Shown here one piece after another: positions 52,865-61,900 of a DNA stretch of 64,000 bases (positions are counted from its first letter, which is position 1; each line of letters begins with the position of its first letter). This stretch comes from Tribonema minus (taxonomy: Eukaryota > Sar > Xanthophyceae > Tribonematales > Tribonemataceae), in the NCBI GenBank assembly GCA_017506865.1, contig JAFCMP010000223.1, positions 1,426,001 through 1,490,000 of the forward strand, read 5' to 3'. The translations under genes and the position numbers were made by a program. Under the pieces are notes generated by a model. That model searched no databases, was not told where the DNA came from, and saw only the letters and a list, made by a program, of their open reading frames with translations.

Positions 52865-54427
52865 TCACGCGACAGCGCTCGTAACGCGCTGCACCTCCTC
52901 CGCGCCCCACCGTGCATCGAGCCCTGGCCGCTGCAGCCGCGCCGCGTACGCAGGGTGCACCTGCGCCGGCGCCACCGCCGCTGCTGCCGCCGCCGGCGCC
53001 GCCGCAGCCGCCGGCGCCGCCGCGGCCGCTGCGGGCGCGCCGCCGGCGGCCTCCAGCGCCTCGCTGAGCGCTGCCATGCGCGCCGAGTCCGAGAACGTCA
53101 TCCGCGCCTCGAGCGCGCGCGCCATGTAGTCGGAGTACGCGCCGCGCACCTCAGCGAGGTCCGCCGCGAGTGCGTCGGCGCGCGCCGCCGCCGCCTCCGC
53201 GCGCGCCGTCAGCCGCGAGCGCTCCGTCCCGACGCGCGCCGCGTACTCCGCCAGGTAGGCGCGCAGCTCCTCCACCTCCGCGCGCAGCGCCGCCGCCGCC
53301 ACGCTCTCGGACGCCGCTGCGCGCGCCGTGGTTGAGGGCGAGAGCAGGTCGGGCACGGCGGCGTCCGAAGCGACGGTCTCCACGCGCACCACCTCTTCGC
53401 GGCCCCAGCGGTCAGCCCAGCCGGGGCGGCTCATGCGCGCAGCGTAGGCGGGGTGCTGATCCGCTGGCGCTGCTGCTGCTGCTGCGCCTTCGGTGCCGGC
53501 GATGCGCTCCGCTTCGGACGCGCCCCAGCGGTCCTGCCAGCCCTGCCGCTGCAGCCGCGCCGCGTAGGCGGGGTGCTGCGCCGTCTGCGCGGCGGCAGCA
53601 GCAGCGGCGGCGGGCGCAGCAGCAGCGCTCGTGCCAGACGTCCGCTGCACTTCCGAGGAGCCCCACCTGTCCTCCCATCCTGCGCGCTGGGTGCGCGCGA
53701 GGTACGCGGGATGCACTGCCGCCGCCGCTGCCGCCGGTGCCGCCAGCGCAGCCGCCGGTGCCGCTGAGGCCTGCAGTGCTGTGGCACCGTCGCCAGAGAC
53801 CCGTGCCACTTCATCGTCCCCCCAGCGATCTTCCCATCCCTTGCGTGTGAGCCTGGCGGCGTACGCAGCGTGCACCGACGGCACTGGCACGGTGGCGGTG
53901 TGGGCGGGCACCGCGGCGGCGCCGTTGACGGCCTGCGGCTTGAGTGCTGCGATCTCGTCCTTGACGCTGGCCGCTTGAGCGTTGAAGGCGCTGTCCAGCT
54001 CCTTGCGCAGTGCATCCATGCTGTTGAGCCTGGATTGCTGGGCGCTCAGCACCAGGTCCGCCATTTCGCTCCTGTAGGCCTCGATGTTCTTGCCGCCGGC
54101 GCTCGGCGCGGGAGCTGCAGCGGAGAGCCCTGCCTGGCTCGTCAGCTGCTTGATTTGCGCCTCCATGGTAGCAATGCGAGACTCATACTCTTTCGACACC
54201 TCCGCTTTGACATGCTCAAGCGCTTTCAGCTTCTCTGCCTGGGCCCTCACGAGATACTCCTGGAGCATGGCGGCGCTCTCGCTGGAGTCAGAGGCTGCTG
54301 ACATGGACATGGCAGAGCTGCTGCGTCTTGCCAGGCCAGTGCCGGCTACGGGGGAGAAGAGGGAGAAGGCATGGATGGCTCCAGGTTGCGCCAGCAGCAG
54401 CAGAAGCGCCAAAGCTGCGGTTCTCAT
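52865..54427 (-). CDS. plastid-targeted repeat protein with five W-xx-RWG motifs
   Basis: Intronless, 520 residues, very GC-rich. Start chosen at MRTAALALLLLLAQPGAIHA because it gives a signal peptide ending AIHA|FSLFSP, an ASAFAP-type plastid cleavage site. A longer frame starts 12 codons earlier. Residues ~45-175 are a helical/coiled-coil segment (LQEYLVRAQAEKLKALEHVK). Five copies follow of a ~25-residue motif, HPAYAARLQRQGWQDRWGAS-E-x-R, at HAAYAARLTRKGWEDRWG, HPAYLARTQRAGWEDRWG, HPAYAARLQRQGWQDRWG, HPAYAARMSRPGWADRWG and HPAYAARLQRPGLDARWG, separated by Ala/Pro linkers. The last copy is C-terminal and has lost its first Trp. Between copies 4 and 5 is a second coiled coil (LRAEVEELRAYLAEYAARVG). 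I do not recognise the family. Ala/Pro linkers between binding-like motifs suggest a multivalent scaffold or linker in the plastid, which is inference. It lies 392 bp from the divergent gamma-CA gene. Confidence 0.8.
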   Translation of the reverse strand: MRTAALALLLLLAQPGAIHAFSLFSPVAGTGLARRSSSAMSMSAASDSSESAAMLQEYLVRAQAEKLKALEHVKAEVSKEYESRIATMEAQIKQLTSQAGLSAAAPAPSAGGKNIEAYRSEMADLVLSAQQSRLNSMDALRKELDSAFNAQAASVKDEIAALKPQAVNGAAAVPAHTATVPVPSVHAAYAARLTRKGWEDRWGDDEVARVSGDGATALQASAAPAAALAAPAAAAAAVHPAYLARTQRAGWEDRWGSSEVQRTSGTSAAAAPAAAAAAAAQTAQHPAYAARLQRQGWQDRWGASEAERIAGTEGAAAAAAPADQHPAYAARMSRPGWADRWGREEVVRVETVASDAAVPDLLSPSTTARAAASESVAAAALRAEVEELRAYLAEYAARVGTERSRLTARAEAAAARADALAADLAEVRGAYSDYMARALEARMTFSDSARMAALSEALEAAGGAPAAAAAAPAAAAAPAAAAAAVAPAQVHPAYAARLQRPGLDARWGAEEVQRVTSAVA

Positions 54428-54819
54428 GGCGTTTGATTTTTGTAGCACGAAAGCACGACGCACCAGGCTCTGCGGCTGCTGCTGGCGGAGTTCAAATCAG
54501 CCGCCGGCAGGCAGCTTCAAGTCAGCTTGCAACAGCGGTCGCCAAAAGCGGGGCGGCGGCCTTTTATCTGGCAGTTCAATTTGCAAGGTTTTGTTGATCT
54601 CGAGGAAGTTCAGATGGCATCGAAACAAGGCAGTTTAGGAAGGAAGGAAGTTAAGTTCTAAACAAGGCACTTTCAGAAAGTGTCCTTCCCGCATGCTATA
54701 GCTAGCGCTGCGCTGCGATCGTGGGCCAGCGAGACGGTGTAGCGGCCGCGATAAAGCTTCTGGCGTGGTGCCTTCAGGCGCAGCAGTTGAGCGGCCCTTG
54801 CAGAGACCTAGTGGGCAGG
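54428..54819. promoter_or_regulatory. divergent intergenic region, repeat protein / gamma-CA
   Basis: About 390 bp between predicted start codons of two head-to-head genes. It would contain both promoters. No specific element is recognised apart from GGAAGGAAGG near 54640. Confidence 0.35.
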
Positions 54820-57800
54820 ATGGCGGCGCTCACGCGAATGATTGGGAAGATGGTGAGGGAGACAGGGCAGGCGCTGGAGGTGCTGGGCGTCATCGCTGGC
54901 GATGACAAGATCCACCAGGAGTACTGTGAGTGTCACTTCATCGCCGTATGTGCGTGTGTTGAGTAAGGTTGTTGTAGCAGCAGTGGCGGAAGGAGCCATC
55001 TGTCGCTGCGGGTTGCAAGTAAACCTTACTCCGGACCTCATACAGCGCCATATTTGCTGACTGCACGGTGTAAGCATCAACTATGCCTGCTGACTGCACG
55101 GCGTAAGCATACATCAGGCCCGCCAGTGACATGAGGCTCTTGTGCATCTTTTCTGCCACCTCACGAGGACGCTGTTGCGTCCTGCACCTCTGCTCTCGAA
55201 CAGCCACATGGTGCTAGCTGTAAGACTGAAGCAAATTTGCGACAGGCTTGTCAGGATAGATGGCTTGTCATTTAGCGTCGTCAGCTACCATCACGATGAA
55301 CCATGGGAAACACAGCTGCTGCTGCGGCAATTATAGGTGCCGCATAAGCGCCGCTAATGCTGCTACTTGTGTCACACCACCCTCGCCACGGCCTTCGTCA
55401 ACATGACGATGGCATTAACATGTCCGATTCCACCACAAGGCAAGGACTAGAAGTTACAAACGGGTGCACATGCCACGCCAGCACTGAATTCTGCCACGCC
55501 AGCATGTATGCCTGATGAATACATTAGTATGATTTGGATCCAGGCTGCCTCAGGCTGAGAGTCGTCGCTTTCAACTGCAGTCTGTCGCTTGCCAAAGCAC
55601 CATGACCACTCCAGTGTTACCGGCAGAGCGAGAATGTCATATGGCGTACGCGCTCGCTGCATGAGACCTTGCAGGAGATAGCAAGACCCCTCGCACGCGC
55701 TTCAGGTCCGATTACAAACATGCCCCTGTCATGGCGCGGCTCGCTTGACCAGAGTCCGGACCCCTCCTCTGTCTCCCCCTGCAGTCACCAGGCGTCATCA
55801 TCTGTCAATCCTGTCAATGCAGAGGTGCCAGTCGCTTCACGAGTTGTAAATATACCCCCCGCCCCCCCCCCCTCCTCTTCTGCAAACATCAGCCATCGCC
55901 CGTTATCGCAACAATGCCGCTCGCTTCACCCGCACTCCGTACAACCCTCCCTGCGCACGACAGTCACCAGGCATCGGCACACACCATGCGCACGCATACT
56001 TCTATGAACTGCACCTACTCTCGCCAGCACACCCCCACACCCCCCCCCCCCCCCCCAGTCACCGAGCATCGGCACACCATGCACTTTCCGCTACATCTGC
56101 ACAGTGCACGTACCGTCATGTGCCTATTTAGGCCGACCGGACCAACATTTGGAGCGTTCCGGGCAGCGATCCTAATTGTGCCTGGGTATTTTTTTGGGCA
56201 TTCCCAAATTAGGCCCGGTGGCACAATTCGCGTGTCGACCTTGTTGTTGCCTGGCCCGATTGAGTGCTCGCGTGGTCAACTAAATGAAGCGGAACGCCAT
56301 AGCAGGCAAGCAGATGGCGACTGCCATGCTCACGAGTGTCCTGATACTGGTGCACAGACTATTTGCAGCCGCACACTGATGGCCTTCCCCGTTCACGACA
56401 CACCGTTTCTGATTTTCGCAAACCAACTTCACCTGGAAGTTGAATTTTGTGTCGAAACTGTTTCAGATGGACATCGCGCTCATGGATGGTCATTGTGTGC
56501 TCATTTGGGGTGTTGCTGATGCTCTGTCCTAATTAGGCCTGGTGCTTTTTTCGCGTGATCCTATTTCAGTGTCCGAGTGCTTTTTTCGACGATACTTAAT
56601 GTTGGTCCGGTCGGCCTAATTAGGCACAAGACGGTACTGACGCCAGACCCCCCCCCCCCCCCCCCCGGCAGTCACCAGGCATCGGCACACCATGCCCCTC
56701 GGCGCGAACGAACCCGCGCTCGCGCCCGGCGTGTGGGTCGCACCCACCATGCACACGCATACTTCTACATACTTCACATGCTGACGTCAGAACCCCCCCC
56801 CCTCCCCCCCGCAGTCACCAGGCATCGGCACACGATGCCCCTCGGCGCGAACAAACCCGCACTCGCGCCGGGCGCGTGGGTCGCACCCACGGCCAGCGTC
56901 GTAGGCGACGTCGCCCTCGCCACCGACGCGTCCGTCTGGTACGGCGCCGTCGTGCGTGGCGACGCTCAGCGCGTAACTGTCGGCGCGCGCTCCAACGTGC
57001 AAGATGACGCAGTGCTCAGCGGCGGCGCGGCGCTGGGGGAGGACGTGACGGTCGGGCACGGCGCGATCATCGCGGGGTCGACCGTGGGCGACCGCTGCCT
57101 CATCGGCATGAAGGTATGTATGTAATGGGGGTTGTTCTCGTGTACTTATAGTCGAGCTCGTATGTACGATCATACAATGGTCACACATCATCACAATTGG
57201 GGTCGACCCTGGGCGACCGCTGCCTCATCGGCATGAAGGTGTGTACTGGTAGCCGTACTTGTGCACTCATACTCACATGCGTGTACTCACAGAGAGACAG
57301 GTTAAAAAAAAAGGTTTAGGTGTAGGGTGTGGATGATGCCCTACCGCAGCCCGTGTGTATCCTCCGTCCCGCCCCCCCCTTCTCCCCACCGCTGCACCCG
57401 ACAAACTCTGTACTTCAACTTCAAGTACTTCAAAGTATTGATTCGCCGAACCCCCCCCTCCCCCCCCCCCATCCTGTGCAGGCGGTCCTGGACGGCGCGG
57501 ACGTCGCCTCCGACGCACACCCGACGAGCTCTGTACTTCAACTTGAAGTACTTCAAAGTATTAATTCACTGAATCCTCCCCCCTCCTGCGCAGGCGGTCC
57601 TGGACGGCGCGGTTGTCACACCCGACCGACGACGACGACCACTATACCTCAACTTGAAGTACTTTGAAGAAATTGATGTAACCGATGTGGTAACCCCCGT
57701 TCCCCTGCGCAGGCGGTCCTGGACGGCGCGGACGTCGCCTCCGACGCCATCATCGCCGCCAATGCCGTCGTGCGCCCGGGCTCCAAGGTCCTGTCCGGGC

Positions 57801-57952
57801 AGATGTGGGCGGGCAACCCCGCCGTCTTTAGGCGCGCGCTCACGCCGGACGAGAAGGCGTACCTGGCCAAGTCCGCTGCGTCGTACGCGGCGCTCGCCGC
57901 GGCGCACAGGGCGGAGGACGACGCGCGGCGCGCGCAGCTCGCCGCCATGTAG
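54820..57952 (+). CDS. gamma-carbonic-anhydrase-like protein (left-handed beta-helix)
   Basis: Three exons: 54820-54925, 56815-57113, 57713-57952. Phases close, giving 214 residues. Exon 1 MAALTRMIGKMVRETGQALE matches the N-terminus of mitochondrial gamma-CAs (…RETGQAL…). Exon 2 gives FTRHRHTM, PGAWVAPTASVVGDVALATD, ASVWYGAVVRGDAQRVTVGA, SNVQDDAVL, VTVGHGAIIAGSTVGDRCLI, and exon 3 AVLDGADVASDAIIAANAVV, LSGQMWAGNPAVFRRAL and a C-terminal helix. Hexapeptide repeats fit a left-handed beta-helix trimer. In plants and algae such proteins form a matrix domain on mitochondrial complex I. Of the three zinc-binding His, only the one in VGHGA is present; the others are Ser (VLSGG) and Ala (IIAGS). This therefore resembles the inactive CAL-type subunits. 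The IGM|KAVLDG joint is one residue shorter than the usual IGMGAxxLDG. Confidence 0.9.
55770..56095 (+). repeat. decayed copies of the gamma-CA exon 2 acceptor
   Basis: GCAGTCACCAGGCGTCATCA (55783), GACAGTCACCAGGCATCGGC (55961) and CCCAGTCACCGAGCATCGGC (56055) match the start of exon 2 (GCAGTCACCAGGCATCGGCA at 56811). The last is preceded by a long C run like the true acceptor. Confidence 0.85.
56111..56636. mobile_element. 526-bp MITE with 39-bp terminal inverted repeats
   Basis: Left end 56111-56149 begins TACCGTCATGTGCCTATTTA and continues GGCCGACCGGACCAACATT. The right end 56598-56636 is its reverse complement with two mismatches. TA at each end, or GTAC if one base more is counted on both sides, could be the target duplication of a Tc1/mariner-like insertion. 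No transposase frame is present. It lies in gamma-CA intron 1 between copies of the exon 2 acceptor. Confidence 0.8.
56655..56770 (+). repeat. longest copy of the start of gamma-CA exon 2
   Basis: After a C run and CGGCAG, ~80 bp repeat exon 2 (TCACCAGGCATCGGCACACC, ATGCCCCTCGGCGCGAACGA, GCGCCCGGCGTGTGGGTCGC) with a few changes. The copy ends at GCACCCACCATGCAC. The true exon begins at 56815. Confidence 0.9.
57180..57245 (+). repeat. copy of the gamma-CA exon 2 end and donor
   Basis: GGGGTCGACCCTGGGCGACC, GCTGCCTCATCGGCATGAAG|GTGTGTACTGG matches the exon end at 57074-57113 with one or two changes. It keeps a GTGTGT donor. Confidence 0.9.
57405..57665 (+). repeat. two copies of the start of gamma-CA exon 3 plus linked intron repeat
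   Basis: GCAGGCGGTCCTGGACGGCG occurs at 57478 and 57591 before the true exon at 57713. The first copy matches ~42 bp of exon, the second ~32 bp. Linked intron sequence TGTACTTCAACTTGAAGTAC, TTCAAAGTATTAATTC is also repeated (57410-57440, 57532-57562, partly 57644). Confidence 0.9.
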
Positions 57953-58946
57953 GCGCTGTTTGTTGCTCGCCTCGGTGGTGACAATTACAGTTACGCACGT
58001 GTGTAACTGCCGTCGCTGGCTGGCGCGCGCGGCAGTGCTGGCGCCCCGTGCCGCTGCGCGCGCGAGGGTGTCGATCCCCGGTGGGCGAGCTTGCTGGGCG
58101 TGCATCAGAACGGCTTCGAAGATGCTGAACGCTGTGAAGCTGTTGAGCGCTGCTGCTGCCAGCAACTGCAGCCCAGTCACGAGCGCTGCTGCCGCCGCTG
58201 CTGCTGCTGCTAGGTTTTGAGCGTTGTTGCTGCGCTGGTGGTGACGTGCAGCTGAGCTGTAGATGCGAGGCGCGCGGTTGCATGAGAGAGGCGCGGGGTG
58301 ACAGGGGGTTTCAGGCAAGTCTAGGCGATCGTGTAAAGAGGTGGTAGAGGGCGTGTAGCTTCATGTGGCCCACGAGGTTCTGCAAATGTACTACTGGTTA
58401 TCCATCTGCATGGCATGATGAGCTCACATGCCCCTGCGTTTCTGCTGTTGGAACTCTTGGTGGTTGATGTTGATTGGCTGTGTCACCCATTTGTGCCCCC
58501 AGGAGTTGTCGGCGCAATATCATACAGGTACCTACCGCTTGCGGTGTACTGTGATCGACCAGCGTGCAGTCACAGTTTTACGGCGGTGATGGCGCTGCAT
58601 GCGGCCTGAACTGCTTGCACATAAAAGCCAACAACATGTTTTGAAGTTGTGCTTGCAACGATCAGGGGCACAATGACACAATTCGAAAAGATGAGATACT
58701 GCCTGCCTCATTTGCGTGAAATGATGCGGCTTTGCACTGGCTGCCGTTCGGCTTGCACGTAAGACAAGTGGCTTGTTGCGTCCCAGCTTCACGACTTCTG
58801 TAGCGCGCGAAATTCAAACTGGCAACGGCTGAGAGTTGTGCCGAAGAAGAAGCAGACTTAATCTTGAGCTGCTTCGACTGCAGCAGGAGCCACTTAACAT
58901 GGTTGCTGGGCAGGCTGACCAGCGATAGCAGGCGTGGCGACTCACT
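57953..58946. other. intergenic between same-strand genes
   Basis: No gene is called. An Ala-coding GCN stretch at 58125-58215 leaves a long minus frame open across the end of gamma-CA. I treat it as a shadow. The 3' part (58850-58946) would be the CFAP20-domain gene's 5' flank. Confidence 0.4.
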
Positions 58947-61900
58947 ATGACGCAGCAGCAGCTCCTCTTTGGGCTCTATCAGGGCGGTCCTGCTGTGGAG
59001 CTGCTCTCGCCATCTGGAGCTGCCCCAGCGCAGGGCTGGCTGGTGTCTGGGGGAGTGAAGAAGCTGTATGACAAGAGCGTCAAGGGCTATGTGCTGGGTG
59101 TCGATGGGTCCTCCACGTACCTGCAGCTACCCAAGGCGCCCAGTAAGCAACGTGAGTGCTTTGCAGACTAGAAAATGAACGTGTTCGGTGTGTCTGTGTC
59201 AAGTTGGAGTTGAAACTTTATAGATCTTTGTATATAGACGTAAGCAAACTGGATTTCTAGCCAACGCATGAGACCTTTGTCGTCATGTTGACTTCTGCAA
59301 CAGGTGTCTTTGCAGGGCGAATATTGAAGCTTCCCTAGTGCTCGCCGAAGGGCCATATGCTACCAAGCATGACGGCATTTCCTGCGCATGGCAGGGTCCA
59401 ACGTCCACATGAAAGCCGCTTACTTTTGCAGTCACAATGCGTCAGCAGCAGCTCCACATGCGCTGAATCACTCATCAACCCCTGACAACCGAACTGCAGT
59501 ACCGTGTAAGTGCCTAGCCTTGCCAAACACGCTTAGGCACAGTTCAGTGTCAGCATGCCTCAACAGGCATCCGTGTGCAGGCGGCTTGTCGCTGCAGCAC
59601 GCTCTGTGCGCTGCTGCACTGCGCAGCATCATTTCATATACACCATGTGCTGCTGGCAGTTTTTGAAAGGCAATGTCCACTTCGTGGGGAAGCGATTTAC
59701 AAAGTCGCTGACTCTGACTCTTGTGCATGACGCTGTGTATTCCGTGTAGTTCATTCGACAGCTGGCCTGCATGGTAATTGCAGATGCAGATGTACAGAGT
59801 GCTTTCGGCAGATGCGCTTGTACGTCAAGTATGTAGGTTCCACCTCACAATAGCCAGAGTTGACCGGGTGTTGGTCTAGACCAACGTCACTCAGCTCATG
59901 CAGGAGTTCCTGGTGCTTCAGATGAGCGAGTATTGGTTCGGACGTCAACTTGAAAGACGCTCTGCAAATGTGGCGTGCTGTCTTAGAAGTATGTAGGTTA
60001 AGTTAGGGCTGAGGATTTCAGCGGGGCACGCGTGCACCGGCGTGGTCAGCACTACATGGACGTTGGCCGTGATGCTTTGATACCTTTTGTATGGCCCATG
60101 CCACGCTGCTATAAGAAGTGCCATGCTCATTGGGGCTGTAGAGACCTCTGCACTGCGTACGCGCGGTGGACCCCATGCGACCACACAAAGCTTGTGCCGT
60201 GACACAATTTAACTCACAAACACGTACATCAACTCACAACAGTGACATAGGGTACATCAGGTGCCCGATCGCCTACAAGATGGGCTGCCGGTAAGGGACC
60301 TTTACGCTGGTGATCATTACGTCGAGGTCACTCTGCCAGTGGGGGCTCATGTCAACTGTGAACTTTGTAACTTGAAGTTTGTCTACACTTGCACTTTTCA
60401 AGTTCTGTGCTTTTGCTCCGCGCGCCTGCGCTGTGCCCCGCGCTGCTGGACCGCTGGATGCACTTGAACATGAAGTGTAAGTTCAACTCAAAAGCACGAT
60501 GACAATGTCTTGAATTGACCTGATCCGCTTTGCGTGCGCCGCAGTCAAGTATGGAGACAGTGTTTTCTGTACTTCAGCTTCAACAGTCCGCTCCTGCGTT
60601 GTACCAGACCTCATGCTGTTGAGCCCTGTAACGCAGTTAAACAGGAAGTAATTTCAGCCTAAAGTACAAGATCAACTGACTCTTCCGTGGCGGCCCGCTT
60701 TGCTTTGCGCGCCCCGCAGCCGCAGTGGGCCTCACGACTAACCCTAGCCCTAACCCTGCACCCTGTCATGCTGTGCGCCCGCATGTTGTGGACGCAATGT
60801 CTATCGACATTCAGGCTCACAACACTCCTGATCGTGAAGCTCAAGTGCAGAAATGATGGCGACGTGCAGTGACTCACCCCATGGACCGTCCGCTGTGCTC
60901 TGCGCCGCACTGCAGTGGGGCTTACGCAGCGCTTTCTGGCCCTTCAGCTGTGCCTCTCGCTTACGGCGAGCAAGCCGTTCTCACTGGAGCTGGTGGTGAC
61001 GGACGCACAGGGCACGCGGCGGAGGCTCAACGTCAGCAGCGGCTTCAGAGAAGTGCACGCGACACCTCTGGTGGGTCTTTGTATGACGTTGTTGTGTACC
61101 ATATTCGATGTCACTGAACCTCTCGCCAATATGTCTGCATGTAACTTTAGACGCAAGCCCTTGTTGTAAGTAGAGTATGCTGATGGTGAGTGGAGAGTCA
61201 ATGTTAGCAGCGGCTTCAGAGACAAGCACGCGACGCCGCTGGTGTGTGGGCCTTCGCACGGCGCAGCATTGCAGCGTATGCTTTGTCATTGAACCGCTCT
61301 CCACAATGTCTTAGGGTCAGGGTTAGGTTAGGGTTAGGATTAGGGTTGGGGTTAGGGTTAGGGTTAGGGTTAGGGTCAGTGTACTGCAGACGCGACTATG
61401 TCGTGAAAGCATCATGCCGTCTAAGGTGTGTAAGCCTTTGTTTCTGCACAACGTATGCTGGTGGTGAGCGGAGGGTCAATGTTAGCAGCGGCTTCAGAGA
61501 AGTGCACGCGACGCCGTTGGTGGGTGGCAAGCGCACATCATTGCACTCCCGCCCTCTAAGAAACGCACGCGACGGGCACGCAATGCAGAGCTTTGCGGCA
61601 CATGTTCGTTGCCAACCGCTTTTTCAGGCGCATGCACGCGGCGCGCATTCCATTGCGTTGTGTTGGAGCATTCGGCGGTTACATGCGCATTGCCGTTCGC
61701 AGGCTTGACGGTTATGGCAGTTGCACTTGCCGGTACACAGACCACAATGCAAACACTTCCACCAGACGACCGGCGCCAGTTGTGTGCTGCTGGAAGTGAA
61801 AAGAGACGTGAGCGTCCGCTTTTGCCCGGGCTGTGACCCCCGGACCCACACCCCGCAGAGCAGTGTGCTGCTTGCCTTTGCGCGAACTGTAATACCACTT

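Noticed and set aside
52811..53850. Plus-strand Arg/Pro-rich frames opposite the W-repeat protein
   Set aside because: These are antisense shadows of a GC-rich minus-strand gene with a signal peptide and conserved repeats.
57566..58318. Long minus-strand frame opposite gamma-CA exon 3, with Ala-rich hydrophobic stretch
   Set aside because: It overlaps the certain coding exon and its exon copies on the other strand. It is kept open by GC-rich composition and GCN repeats and has no motif.
61311..61380. Possible chromosome end (telomere)
   Set aside because: The tract is short, imperfect and embedded within an intron with exons on both sides.
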